Positions 24,803-32,468 of a stretch of 64,000 nucleotides of DNA are shown here, piece after piece. The translations under genes were made by a program, and so were the position numbers. The first letter of the stretch is position 1, and each line of letters starts with the position of its first letter. The DNA lies in the NCBI GenBank assembly GCA_910584345.1, contig CAJTZX010000004.1:1-64000 (forward strand), given 5' to 3'. Source of the DNA: an uncultured Eubacterium sp. Its GTDB lineage: Bacteria; Bacillota; Clostridia; Lachnospirales; Lachnospiraceae. Below the pieces are notes generated by a model. It did no database searches, had not been told where the DNA came from, and was given only the letters and a program-made list of their open reading frames with translations.

Positions 24803-26134
24803 ATGGAACATCTGATCATAGAATTGTCAAAATATTTGATGATCTTTTTATTTGCATGTTATACCTTTACTTGTTATCATGCATTAAATGGAAAAAAATC
24901 TCAAAGACGGCTGAAGCGGATTTTGAGAAAACAGGCAAAACTGATCTTTTTGATTCACTTAAATGCATTTGCTGTTATTTTTGCTGTGCAAAAGACAGTA
25001 AATGTACTGATTGCTTATGTGATGCAGGCAGCCTTGCTTGGCTGTATTTTGATTATTTATAAATACATCTATAAACGTGCCAGCGGGCTTGTTGTCAACA
25101 ATATGTGTATGCTGCTGGCTATTGGATTTGTAATATTATACCGTCTTCACCCGGACAAGGCGGTACGGCAGTATGAGATTGCGGTAGCGGCGGTGGTCGT
25201 TACAATGATTATTCCATTTTTTATCCATAAACTGCATTTTCTGGACAGGCTGACATGGCTGTATGCGGTCGTCGGCATCGCGCTGTTAGCGACAGTTGCA
25301 GTACTTGGTTCGGTAAGCTATGGAGCAAAGCTTTCGTTTCAGGTTGCAGGCATTGCAATCCAGCCATCCGAATTTGTAAAAATCCTGTTTGTATTTTTTA
25401 CCGCATCCATGTTTGCCAAATCTACACAGTTTTCGCAGGTATGCAAAGCGACGATGGTAGCAGCCGTACATGTGCTGGTACTCGTTGTATCCAAAGATCT
25501 TGGAGCTGCGCTTATTTTTTTTATTACGTATCTCGTGATGCTGTACGTAGCAACCCGCAATCCGTTTTATTTTATCAGCGGGCTTGTAAGTGGAAGTGCA
25601 GCCTCTATCTTGGCTTATCAACTGTTTCGCCATGTAAGGGTACGTGTAACGGCATGGAAAGATCCACTGTCTGTCATTAACGATGAGGGCTATCAGGTAT
25701 GTCAGTCATTGTTTGCGATCGGTACCGGAGGATGGTTTGGCATGGGATTGTATCAGGGGATGCCAAATAAAATCCCGATTGTGGAAGAAGATTTTGTATT
25801 TGCGGCAGTCTCAGAGGAACTAGGCGGTATTTTTGCAATCTGTCTGATTATGGTATGCGCCAGCTGTTATTTGATGTTTTTAAATATCGCGATGCAGATG
25901 CACGATCAGTTTTATAAGCTGATTGCGTTAGGGCTTGGTACGGTATACGGATTTCAGGTATTTTTAACAGTGGGCGGCGTAACGAAATTTATCCCATCCA
26001 CGGGCGTAACGCTGCCGCTTGTAAGCTATGGTGGAAGCTCCTTGCTCAGCACGTTTATTATATTTGCAGTGATTCAAGGACTATATATTTTAAGAGAAGA
26101 TGGAGAAGAGTTTGACGAAAGGTTAGATTCATGA
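24803..26134 (+). CDS. SEDS peptidoglycan polymerase (FtsW/RodA/SpoVE family)
   Basis: A 443-residue polytopic protein of the SEDS glycosyltransferase family. Conserved segments are GIAIQPSEFVKILFVFF, VSKDLGAALIFF (catalytic Asp region), GTGGWFGMGLYQG, PIVEEDFVFAAVSEELGGIFA and STGVTLPLVSYGGSSLLS. An N-terminal extra pair of helices precedes the core. Its stop overlaps the start of the following class B PBP (ATGA-type overlap), so the two form a polymerase/transpeptidase pair. Whether it serves division, elongation or sporulation cannot be told from sequence alone. Confidence 0.92.
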   Translation: MEHLIIELSKYLMIFLFACYTFTCYHALNGKKSQRRLKRILRKQAKLIFLIHLNAFAVIFAVQKTVNVLIAYVMQAALLGCILIIYKYIYKRASGLVVNNMCMLLAIGFVILYRLHPDKAVRQYEIAVAAVVVTMIIPFFIHKLHFLDRLTWLYAVVGIALLATVAVLGSVSYGAKLSFQVAGIAIQPSEFVKILFVFFTASMFAKSTQFSQVCKATMVAAVHVLVLVVSKDLGAALIFFITYLVMLYVATRNPFYFISGLVSGSAASILAYQLFRHVRVRVTAWKDPLSVINDEGYQVCQSLFAIGTGGWFGMGLYQGMPNKIPIVEEDFVFAAVSEELGGIFAICLIMVCASCYLMFLNIAMQMHDQFYKLIALGLGTVYGFQVFLTVGGVTKFIPSTGVTLPLVSYGGSSLLSTFIIFAVIQGLYILREDGEEFDERLDS

Positions 26135-27936
26135 ACAAAAATTCAGTAAATAGAGATTCGGTAAAAAAGGATTCTATAAAAAAGAGCAGCATGAAAAACA
26201 GTGAAAGAAAAACCAGTGCCAGAAAAAGAGATACTATAAAAGAAAGTTCGATAAAAGAAAGTTCGATAAAAGAAGGTTTGATAAAAGAGAAATCGATAAA
26301 AGGACGTTTTAGGAAGGCAGATCTGGAAGAAGCGGAAGAAAAGCAGCGCAAGAGGGAGGTTGAAAAACTCCTGAGTGAACAGTACCGGCAGGAAAAATCA
26401 AAAAAACGTACAGAAGCAGAACAGATTTCACAAAAACAAAATTCCAAGCGTGGAATGAACTATACTGCACAAGGTTTATTGAGCCATGTAAAGGAGTATG
26501 ATAATAAAAAGCAGAAATATCCGGTGAAAAATTCAGTCAGAAACCGGGAATTTGCGGTCGTTACTTATTTATTTCTTGCGATATTTTTAGGGATGATTGC
26601 ATATTTTACTTATTTTCAGGTTGAAAAAAGTGAGGCGTTTATCAATAGTTCTTATAATGCCAGACAAGATGCATTTGCAGACCGCATACGCAGAGGTGAC
26701 ATTTTATCCGCACAGGGAGAGGTACTTGCAACGACAAATACTGCATCGGACGGCACCGAATCCAGAAGTTATCCATATGGCAGGATGTTTGCACATGCAG
26801 TTGGGTTCAGCACAAACGGGAAATCGGGCATTGAATCTCTGGATAATTTCCAGCTGCTTCGTTCCCACGCTTTCTTTTTGGAGAAAATATGGAATGAACT
26901 GCAGGATAAGAAAAATATTGGTGATACAGTTGTAACAACATTAGAGCTGCATGTACAAAAAGCGGCATACGATGCACTTGGCAGCTATCAGGGTGCAGTC
27001 ATTGCCATGCAGCCTTCTACCGGAAAAATACTAGCAATGGTATCCAAGCCGGATTTTGACCCTAACACGATCGCATCCGACTGGGACAGTATTACCGCAT
27101 CCGACGGAAATTCCTCAGTGCTGTTAAATCGTGTGACACAAGGGTTATATCCTCCAGGTTCCACCTTTAAAATATTTACGCTGCTGGAATATATGAAAGA
27201 GAATAAAAACTATAAAGGCTATGCGTATCAGTGCGGCGGCAGCTTAACAGAAGATGGAAATGTGATTCATTGCTTTGGAAATGCCGTACATGGACAGGAA
27301 GATTTAAAGACGGCATTTGCTCATTCGTGTAATACTTCCTTTTCGAGTATCGGGTTGTCTTTAGACCTGGACAAATTTGCTGGGACAAATAAAAAACTGC
27401 TGTTTAATTCTGAACTGCCCTGTGATTTTCCGTATAAACAGAGCAGTTATACATTATCCTCCGGCGCATCTGCATGGGAAATTATGCAGACGTCCATCGG
27501 ACAGGGAAAAACGCTTGTCACACCGTATCATCTTGCGCTTGTGATGGCTGCGGTAAATCATAACGGGGTATTAATGCGGCCATATGTGATTGATAAGGTG
27601 ACCAATTACGAAGGAACGCTCGTGTCTGAAAATATGCCGCAGGTGTATGGGCAACTGCTTACAGAGAAAAAAGCAAAGACACTCAGACAGTATTTGCGGG
27701 AAGTCGTAACAAACGGAACAGCGACCGCATTAAACGGACAAAGCTATACAGCCGCCGGAAAGACCGGGTCAGCGGAATTTACAAGCGCCAAAGACAGTCA
27801 TGCGTGGTTTACGGGATATGCATCGAAAGAAGGAAAGGAAGATCTGGTTGTAGCTGTCGTTTTGGAAGGCGCAGGTACAGGAGGCGCTTATGCGGTGCCT
27901 GTTGCAAAAGCGGTTTTTGACGCGTATTTTCAATAG
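26131..27936 (+). CDS. Class B penicillin-binding protein (transpeptidase) with repetitive N-terminus
   Basis: A 601-residue D,D-transpeptidase. The transmembrane helix is at residues 141-162, much further in than usual, because the cytoplasmic N-terminus is extended by pentapeptide repeats (residues 2-61) and a charged helix. Outside, RIRRGDILSAQGEVLA starts the PBP domain; the active-site motifs are STFK (344-347), SCN in FAHSCNTSF and KTG in AAGKTGSAEF. It is translationally coupled to the SEDS gene by a 4-base overlap, so they are partner enzymes of cell-wall synthesis. A strong terminator follows at 27987. Confidence 0.93.
   Translation: MNKNSVNRDSVKKDSIKKSSMKNSERKTSARKRDTIKESSIKESSIKEGLIKEKSIKGRFRKADLEEAEEKQRKREVEKLLSEQYRQEKSKKRTEAEQISQKQNSKRGMNYTAQGLLSHVKEYDNKKQKYPVKNSVRNREFAVVTYLFLAIFLGMIAYFTYFQVEKSEAFINSSYNARQDAFADRIRRGDILSAQGEVLATTNTASDGTESRSYPYGRMFAHAVGFSTNGKSGIESLDNFQLLRSHAFFLEKIWNELQDKKNIGDTVVTTLELHVQKAAYDALGSYQGAVIAMQPSTGKILAMVSKPDFDPNTIASDWDSITASDGNSSVLLNRVTQGLYPPGSTFKIFTLLEYMKENKNYKGYAYQCGGSLTEDGNVIHCFGNAVHGQEDLKTAFAHSCNTSFSSIGLSLDLDKFAGTNKKLLFNSELPCDFPYKQSSYTLSSGASAWEIMQTSIGQGKTLVTPYHLALVMAAVNHNGVLMRPYVIDKVTNYEGTLVSENMPQVYGQLLTEKKAKTLRQYLREVVTNGTATALNGQSYTAAGKTGSAEFTSAKDSHAWFTGYASKEGKEDLVVAVVLEGAGTGGAYAVPVAKAVFDAYFQ
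26134..26313. repeat. 15-bp-unit pentapeptide repeat tract at the PBP N-terminus
   Basis: About 12 five-residue units (NKNSV, NRDSV, KKDSI, KKSSM ... KESSI, KESSI, KEGLI, KEKSI). The youngest DNA units, ATAAAAGAAAGTTCG at 26236-26250 and 26251-26265, are identical. Confidence 0.9.
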
Positions 27937-27986
27937 ATAAGCACTCATATTTCATATTGCTTGCAGTCATTTATAACTTCCTAACC

Positions 27987-28032
27987 AAAAGAGTGAAGCC
28001 TATTGATAATTCAATAGGCTTTACACTCTTTT
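27987..28032 (+). terminator. Strong terminator after the SEDS/PBP operon
   Basis: AAAAGAGTGAAGCCTATTGA pairs with TCAATAGGCTTTACACTCTTTT, a 20-bp stem with one T bulge, ending in TTTT. The A-rich left side would let it act in both directions. Confidence 0.92.
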
Positions 28033-28190
28033 CATAACAGCAATATCAGCTTGCATGGCCTCAATTTTTGTAGTTTCTTTCGTATATTTTTTGCGGCAAG
28101 CTGATAATTTTCTGCTATAAATTGAATATTCTTAGCTGTAGTATTTTCAAGATGTAATTCAATGTTGGTTATGCGGTGTTTTACTTGTGC
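28021..28190 (-). pseudogene. Remnant of a coiled-coil protein gene, frameshifted
   Basis: On the minus strand one frame reads VKHRITNIELHLENTTAKN then IQFIAENYQLAAKN, and after a frameshift near 28080 the adjacent frame reads KIEAMQADIAVMKRV and a stop. Together they look like the C-terminal half of the helical IE..LEN..KNIQ..AEN proteins common in Lachnospiraceae. There is no start and the upstream part is gone. The surrounding gap (27937-28448) otherwise holds only a terminator and AT-rich DNA. Confidence 0.45.
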
Positions 28191-28448
28191 GTTATTTTAT
28201 TTTTCAAAAAGTTGTAAAGTGGTGTTAAAATAATTTATATTCAAAAATCATTTATTTATCTACTTTCTTAATTTATTTTAATTATCATAACATAATGTCT
28301 TAAATTTGTAAATATGTAATGATGAAGTTCAAAGTGTGGAAGAACAAATGAGTAAAGATAAAAATAAGAGCAATTTTAAGCACTTTTAGTCTGAGCAGTA
28401 ATAAATGTGACATTTATTTTGGAGATGTTTCACGAAAAGGAAGACTTT

Positions 28449-28628
28449 ATGCGTAAGTTATTTGGGATTGTAACGGCTTTGCAAGAAACGATAGACGATT
28501 GGAGAGTAATTGTTTTTTATAATTTAAGAAGAAATAAAAAAAGGCACACGATTTTCTTGCATCAGAATCAAAAAAGGGGTATACTACTGATTAGCTATTT
28601 GTTTTCAGGTGAAGTTTTGTACCTGTAA
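28449..28628 (+). CDS. Small hypothetical ORF
   Basis: A 59-codon frame starting MRKLFGIVTALQETIDDW with AAGGAAG correctly placed upstream. The protein is basic and matches nothing I recognise. Its 3' part contains the promoter of the NUDIX gene, which argues against a conserved function; it may be a scrap or chance frame. Confidence 0.3.
   Translation: MRKLFGIVTALQETIDDWRVIVFYNLRRNKKRHTIFLHQNQKRGILLISYLFSGEVLYL
28557..28585 (+). promoter_or_regulatory. Sigma-A promoter of the NUDIX gene
   Basis: TTGCAT (28557-28562), 17 bases and TATACT (28580-28585), 70 bases ahead of the start codon. Confidence 0.75.
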
Positions 28629-28654
28629 CAAGAACCACATCAGGAGGTGTTGTA

Positions 28655-29107
28655 ATGATAGAAGCAACGAGTTGTGGTGGTGTGGTAATATTCCGTGGTA
28701 AGATTTTGCTGCTTTATAAAAACTATAAAAACAAGTACGAAGGATGGGTTCTTCCAAAGGGTACCGTTGAGCAGGGCGAGGATTATAAAGAAACTGCCTC
28801 TCGTGAGGTATTGGAGGAGACCGGTGTGAGTGCGGCGATTATCAAATATATTGGTAAAAGCCAGTATACCTTTAATGTTCCGGAGGATACGGTGGAAAAG
28901 GAGGTCCATTGGTATCTGATGATGGCGGACAATTATTACAGCAAGCCACAATGGGAAGAGTATTTTGTGGACTCCGGTTACTATAAGTTTCATGAAGCTT
29001 ATCATTTGCTGAAATTTTCGAATGAAAAGCAAATATTAGAACAGGCTTACAATGAATATCTTAGTCTAAAGAAAAGTAATTTGTGGGGAAGCAAAAAATA
29101 TTTTTAA
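28655..29107 (+). CDS. NUDIX hydrolase
   Basis: A 150-residue MutT/Nudix protein. The Nudix box G-x5-E-x7-REVLEETGV is complete (GTVEQGEDYKETASREVLEETG, split here for length: GTVEQGED then YKETASREVLEETG, residues 37-58), so the metal-dependent diphosphate hydrolase centre is intact. The C-terminal tail (LEQAYNEYLSLKKS) is helical. The substrate is unknown (nucleotide, NADH or diadenosine polyphosphate are options). GGAGGTG precedes the ATG. A terminator follows at 29126. Confidence 0.92.
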   Translation: MIEATSCGGVVIFRGKILLLYKNYKNKYEGWVLPKGTVEQGEDYKETASREVLEETGVSAAIIKYIGKSQYTFNVPEDTVEKEVHWYLMMADNYYSKPQWEEYFVDSGYYKFHEAYHLLKFSNEKQILEQAYNEYLSLKKSNLWGSKKYF

Positions 29108-29125
29108 CGATTCGAAAGAACCGGG

Positions 29126-29156
29126 CAAAAGGACTGTGTATGCTCCAGTCCTTTTG
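29126..29156 (+). terminator. Terminator after the NUDIX gene
   Basis: CAAAAGGACTG pairs perfectly with CAGTCCTTTTG (11 bp, 9-base loop). Confidence 0.85.
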
Positions 29157-29258
29157 TAAAGGGCCGGTGTATCCACATATATCCATTTAAGGATGAATAT
29201 ACAAACGGTAATGTTGGGCTGGCTGATGCTAAAAGCGGGAATGCCGCAAGGAGTCTGG

Positions 29259-29597
29259 ATGATTTGGTATGAAAATTTATATATTGGGGAAAGTATCTCT
29301 AAGAAAAAAGCAAAAATCAGACGTTTAAAATGGAAGATCAGTCATGATAAATGTTTTACAAATGCCTTTGTCATTGTGCTGTGCAGATATGAGAATAATT
29401 TGCTGGAAATTATTCCGGCCAGAGAGCTTCGCCAAAAAGTTTATCCGAAGCAGAATTTGTATATCGTCGGACTGGCGAAAGGTTATGAGGACGCGCTGGA
29501 GACGGCAGCAAAGATTGTGATAGATGTATATAAGAAAACGGGCGAATTTCAGGTGAAACGGTATATTCTGCAGCAAAAGGCAGGTGGCGGTACATGA
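29259..29597 (+). CDS. Conserved hypothetical protein of Clostridia
   Basis: A 112-residue soluble protein with the pattern ENLYIGESISKKKAKIRRLKWKI, then CRYENNLLEIIPARELRQKVYPKQNLYIVGLAKGYEDALE and VYKKTGEFQVKRYIL. This shape (a short basic start, then an LLEIIP segment and an IVGLAKGYEDA segment) is one I associate with an uncharacterised small Clostridia family located just before DUF2953 and GerW genes. The ATG at 29259 has AAGGAG 5 bases upstream. It overlaps the next gene by 4 bases (ATGA), so the two are translationally coupled. Confidence 0.75.
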   Translation: MIWYENLYIGESISKKKAKIRRLKWKISHDKCFTNAFVIVLCRYENNLLEIIPARELRQKVYPKQNLYIVGLAKGYEDALETAAKIVIDVYKKTGEFQVKRYILQQKAGGGT

Positions 29598-30757
29598 TAA
29601 AAGCAATAGGAATGTTTTTGCTGATGCTGTTAAAAATAGCAGGCTGGACGCTGCTGATCCTGCTTATCATTCTGCTTGCAGCGTTATTACTTATTTTATT
29701 TGTTCCGGTACATTATGATGTATTGGCAAAAAATGAGCGGAGTATGGAATCCAAGCAGAAGAATCCGGCGGCTAATTTACGGCTGCAGCTGAAAGTAAGC
29801 TGGCTGCTGCATCTGGTGTATATATCCATGCAGTATGGACCGGATGGGCTATCCAATCACATTCGGGTAGCCGGGATCGATATTCCAAAATTTCTGGCAA
29901 AACGCGCAGAAAAAAAAGAGAATCATAAAAAAAAGAAAGCTAAAAAAAATAAGAAAAGCAGCAAACAGGAATCTATAACAGATGAATCTTTGTTACAAGA
30001 ATCATTGACAGAAAAAGCTATAACAGATGAATCTCGAATAAATGAATCTCAAACAAAAGAATCTCAAATGACGGAGTCTCAAATGACAGAATTTCCAACA
30101 GACGGATTTCAGGCAGAGAAAGAAACTTTCGTTCCGACGGAAGAGAACATACGTCAAATCGATTCAAAATCAGAGAAAGTAAAAAAGCAACTATTTGAGA
30201 ATGATAAATCAGAAAGCAATAAACCTGGGCAGGATCATTTGGATCCAAACAACCAGAAACGAAATAAGTCAAAACAAAAAAAGCATGGGAATCGAAAACA
30301 TGCGAAAATAAAACAGTCAAAAGAAAAAGAAAAAGAAAAACAAAATCAAAAGTCCAAACAAAGTATTTTGAGCAAAATCCGATCGCAGTTTCAGCGTTTT
30401 CATCAGGAGTTTACCGATGAAGTTAACCGTCATGCGTTGAGCCATTTATGGGCGGAGCTTTTAAAACTGCTGAAAAGTTATAAGCCAAGAAAGCTGAAAG
30501 CAGATATTTCCTTTTCTCTGGCAGATCCGGCGCTTACAGGGATGGCAACCGGTGCGATAAGCCTGATGCCTGTGATCTATCGCTACCCATGCAGTATTGC
30601 TCCTGACTTTACGTCGGAGAAATTGTATGTGGAAGGTGAAATTCTGGCGCGCGGAAGGGTGACAGTATTTGTATTTTTGCTTAGCCTGCTGCGGTTGCTT
30701 CGAGATAAAAAGTTTATGTATGTTGTGCGCAGATTGTTAAAACGAGGCGGCGCATAG
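29594..30757 (+). CDS. DUF2953 membrane protein with repetitive linker
   Basis: A 387-residue DUF2953 protein. A long hydrophobic N-terminus (residues 7-37) is followed by VPVHYDVLAKNE and LQLKVSWLLHLV, then a highly charged linker (105-270) and the conserved C-terminal part (KLKADISFSLADPALTGMATGAISLMPV, VEGEILARGRVTVFVFLLSLLRLL). In spore formers the gene is usually next to gerW, as here (73 bases away), suggesting a sporulation role (inferred). The linker holds about ten pentapeptide repeats (residues 125-175). Confidence 0.85.
   Translation: MIKAIGMFLLMLLKIAGWTLLILLIILLAALLLILFVPVHYDVLAKNERSMESKQKNPAANLRLQLKVSWLLHLVYISMQYGPDGLSNHIRVAGIDIPKFLAKRAEKKENHKKKKAKKNKKSSKQESITDESLLQESLTEKAITDESRINESQTKESQMTESQMTEFPTDGFQAEKETFVPTEENIRQIDSKSEKVKKQLFENDKSESNKPGQDHLDPNNQKRNKSKQKKHGNRKHAKIKQSKEKEKEKQNQKSKQSILSKIRSQFQRFHQEFTDEVNRHALSHLWAELLKLLKSYKPRKLKADISFSLADPALTGMATGAISLMPVIYRYPCSIAPDFTSEKLYVEGEILARGRVTVFVFLLSLLRLLRDKKFMYVVRRLLKRGGA
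29966..30119. repeat. 15-bp-unit pentapeptide repeat tract in the DUF2953 gene
   Basis: Units QESIT, DESLL, QESLT, EKAIT, DESRI, NESQT, KESQM, TESQM, TEFPT follow in frame; the DNA of neighbouring units (for example ATGACGGAGTCTCAA and ATGACAGAATTTCCA) shows common origin. Confidence 0.85.
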
Positions 30758-30830
30758 TTTGCAATTCAAATGAGGTTAGGGTAGTATGCGCTTTATAGGT
30801 GCAGAAGAACAATGATTAGGAGGAAAACAG

Positions 30831-31259
30831 ATGTCAGACAATAGTTTCAGTTCAACTGTCGCGTCCTTATTTAAAGGAATGGACAGCTTTATTACAACAA
30901 AAACTGTAGTGGGGGATGCCGTTCATATCGGGGAAACAATTATTCTTCCGCTCGTAGATGTTTCATTTGGTGTAGCTGCCGGTGCGTTTTCTGGAGAAAA
31001 CAAAAATAACGGCGGCGGCGGTATGGGAGGAAAGATTACTCCAAGCGCTGTTTTAGTAATTCAAAATGGAACTACGAAGCTTGTGAATGTAAAAAATCAG
31101 GATGGTATTACAAAGATTTTGGATATGATACCAGATTTTGTAAACAAATTTACATCAAAAGACAAAAATAAAGAAGTAGATGTCGAGGCGCAGAAAAAAG
31201 CAGCGGATGAACTGGAAAGCCAGCTGGGAGATGCGCTGAACGAAAAAATATCTGAATAA
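30831..31259 (+). CDS. GerW-family sporulation protein (YtfJ-like)
   Basis: A 142-residue GerW/YtfJ-type spore protein: TKTVVGDAVHIGETIILPLVDVSFGVAAG, a glycine-rich loop NNGGGGMGGKITPSAVLVIQNG and an acidic/basic helical tail. In Bacillus it is needed for normal germination. AGGAGG lies 7 bases upstream of the ATG. A strong terminator follows at 31315. Confidence 0.93.
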   Translation: MSDNSFSSTVASLFKGMDSFITTKTVVGDAVHIGETIILPLVDVSFGVAAGAFSGENKNNGGGGMGGKITPSAVLVIQNGTTKLVNVKNQDGITKILDMIPDFVNKFTSKDKNKEVDVEAQKKAADELESQLGDALNEKISE

Positions 31260-31314
31260 TTTGATATTTGAAATTATATTTCTTTTATAGTTTGATAATA
31301 AAAGAAGATTCATG

Positions 31315-31351
31315 AAAGAGAGATTTTGCTTTACGCAACAATCTCTCTTTT
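31315..31351 (+). terminator. Terminator after gerW-type gene
   Basis: AAAGAGAGATT pairs with AATCTCTCTTT, with nested TTGC/GCAA in the loop, ending TTTT. Confidence 0.9.
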
Positions 31352-31366
31352 GGCTATACAAATACA

Positions 31367-31504
31367 CTACCCGCAGAACAAGTTATAACCACAGATTAAT
31401 AGTGCAAAAATAATGATTACTGCAAGCCATACACTTTCTAAAAATAACATAATGACCATGCCGACTGCAATCCAAAACATAGCGAATCCACATATTTTTT
31501 TCAT
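31367..31504 (-). CDS. Small membrane protein, 45 residues
   Basis: On the minus strand a 45-codon gene encodes MKKICGFAMFWIAVGMVIML, a short linker and a second helix ending in ICGYNLFCG. Two transmembrane segments and flanking cysteines are evident. I recall very similar short proteins (KKIC.FA.FW.A.GM... GYNLFC) in many Lachnospiraceae, function unknown. A weak purine-rich site (GAAGTGGA) precedes the ATG. It lies convergent to gerW behind that gene's terminator. Confidence 0.7.
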   Translation of the reverse strand: MKKICGFAMFWIAVGMVIMLFLESVWLAVIIIFALLICGYNLFCG

Positions 31505-31621
31505 GATTCCACTTCGATTCTTAATAAAGTATGTTGAAAAAAGATATTCTTTCTATATAGTATATGTGACAGCCTTCTGTTTAGTCCACAAAAGTTTGGC
31601 AGCGGGCACGTACGACAGCAC

Positions 31622-31662
31622 AAAAAAGCTGCTTTCAGCGTCTTGCTGCAGCAGCCTTTTTC
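31622..31662 (-). terminator. rpmB terminator
   Basis: Read on the minus strand, AAAAGGCTGCT pairs with AGCAGCTTTT (one bulge), followed by TTTTTTG; 15 bases after the rpmB stop. Confidence 0.8.
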
Positions 31663-31677
31663 ATACGTTCTAAAATC

Positions 31678-31863
31678 CTATGCTCTTTCAACTTTACCAG
31701 ATTTTAAGCAGGAAGTACAAACATATAATCTTTTTGTAGCTCCATTCACCTTGCATCTGACAGATTTGATGTTTGGTTTGAACATTCTGTTAGATCTTCT
31801 ATGTGAATGGCTCACATTGTTGCCGAAAAGAACGCTTTTTCCACAAACGGAACATTTAGCCAT
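31678..31863 (-). CDS. rpmB: 50S ribosomal protein L28
   Basis: A 61-residue L28: MAKCSVCGKSVLFGNNVSHS, RRSNRMFKPNIKSVR, KRLYVCTSCLKSGKV. Four cysteines (CSVC near the start and CTSC near the end) make it the zinc-binding (C+) form. The start at 31863 has AGGAGGTG 5-6 bases upstream. It is transcribed alone and opposite to the Asp23 operon, the common Firmicutes layout. Confidence 0.97.
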   Translation of the reverse strand: MAKCSVCGKSVLFGNNVSHSHRRSNRMFKPNIKSVRCKVNGATKRLYVCTSCLKSGKVERA

Positions 31864-32095
31864 AGGAACACCTCCTTGCGTGATCAAGTGTTTTAAATTC
31901 TTAAATCTGACAGGTTTTTCAGACTTACAACATGATTATTCTATCAGAAGAGATACACAAATGCAAGGAGAAATTCCAGAAAAATTCAATTTTTTTGAAT
32001 AATGTAAAAATTATGTTTTCTTTTTGGTCAAAAGCGGTTATAATATTTTCTAACTAGTTTTTTTATGAATTTATGAAAATGATTGGAGGTATGCT

Positions 32096-32455
32096 ATGAA
32101 AGGGCAGTTTGAAAACGAATATGGCAGGGTGGTCATCGGAAGCGAAGTAATTGCAACTTATGCGGGATCGGTTGCAGTAGAATGTTTTGGTATTGTAGGA
32201 ATGGCTGCGGTAAATGTAAAAGACGGCATTGTCAGATTACTGAAAAAAGATTATCTGACGCATGGTATAAATGTAGTCATTGAGGAGAACAATGAGATTA
32301 CGATTAATTTTCATGTAATCATTTCCTATGGTGTCAGTATCAGTACAGTGACAGACAATTTAATCAGTACGGTTAGATATCGTGTAGAAGAATTCACAGG
32401 AATGCACATCAAAAAAATCAACATTTTTGTTGAAGGCGTGCGCGTGATCGATTAA
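32096..32455 (+). CDS. Asp23/Gls24-family envelope stress protein (YloU-like)
   Basis: A 119-residue Asp23/Gls24 protein: GRVVIGSEVIATYAGSVAVECFGIVGMAA, INVVIEENNEITINFHVIISYGVSI and the C-terminal MHIKKINIFVEGVRVID. In Bacillus and relatives the homologous gene yloU precedes yloV (fakA-like), as here with 13 bases between stop and start. It is cytoplasmic or membrane-associated; a role in envelope homeostasis or fatty acid kinase function is inferred. AGGAGGTATG... places the ribosome site just before the ATG. Confidence 0.93.
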   Translation: MKGQFENEYGRVVIGSEVIATYAGSVAVECFGIVGMAAVNVKDGIVRLLKKDYLTHGINVVIEENNEITINFHVIISYGVSISTVTDNLISTVRYRVEEFTGMHIKKINIFVEGVRVID

Positions 32456-32468
32456 GGAGGAGTTGGAA

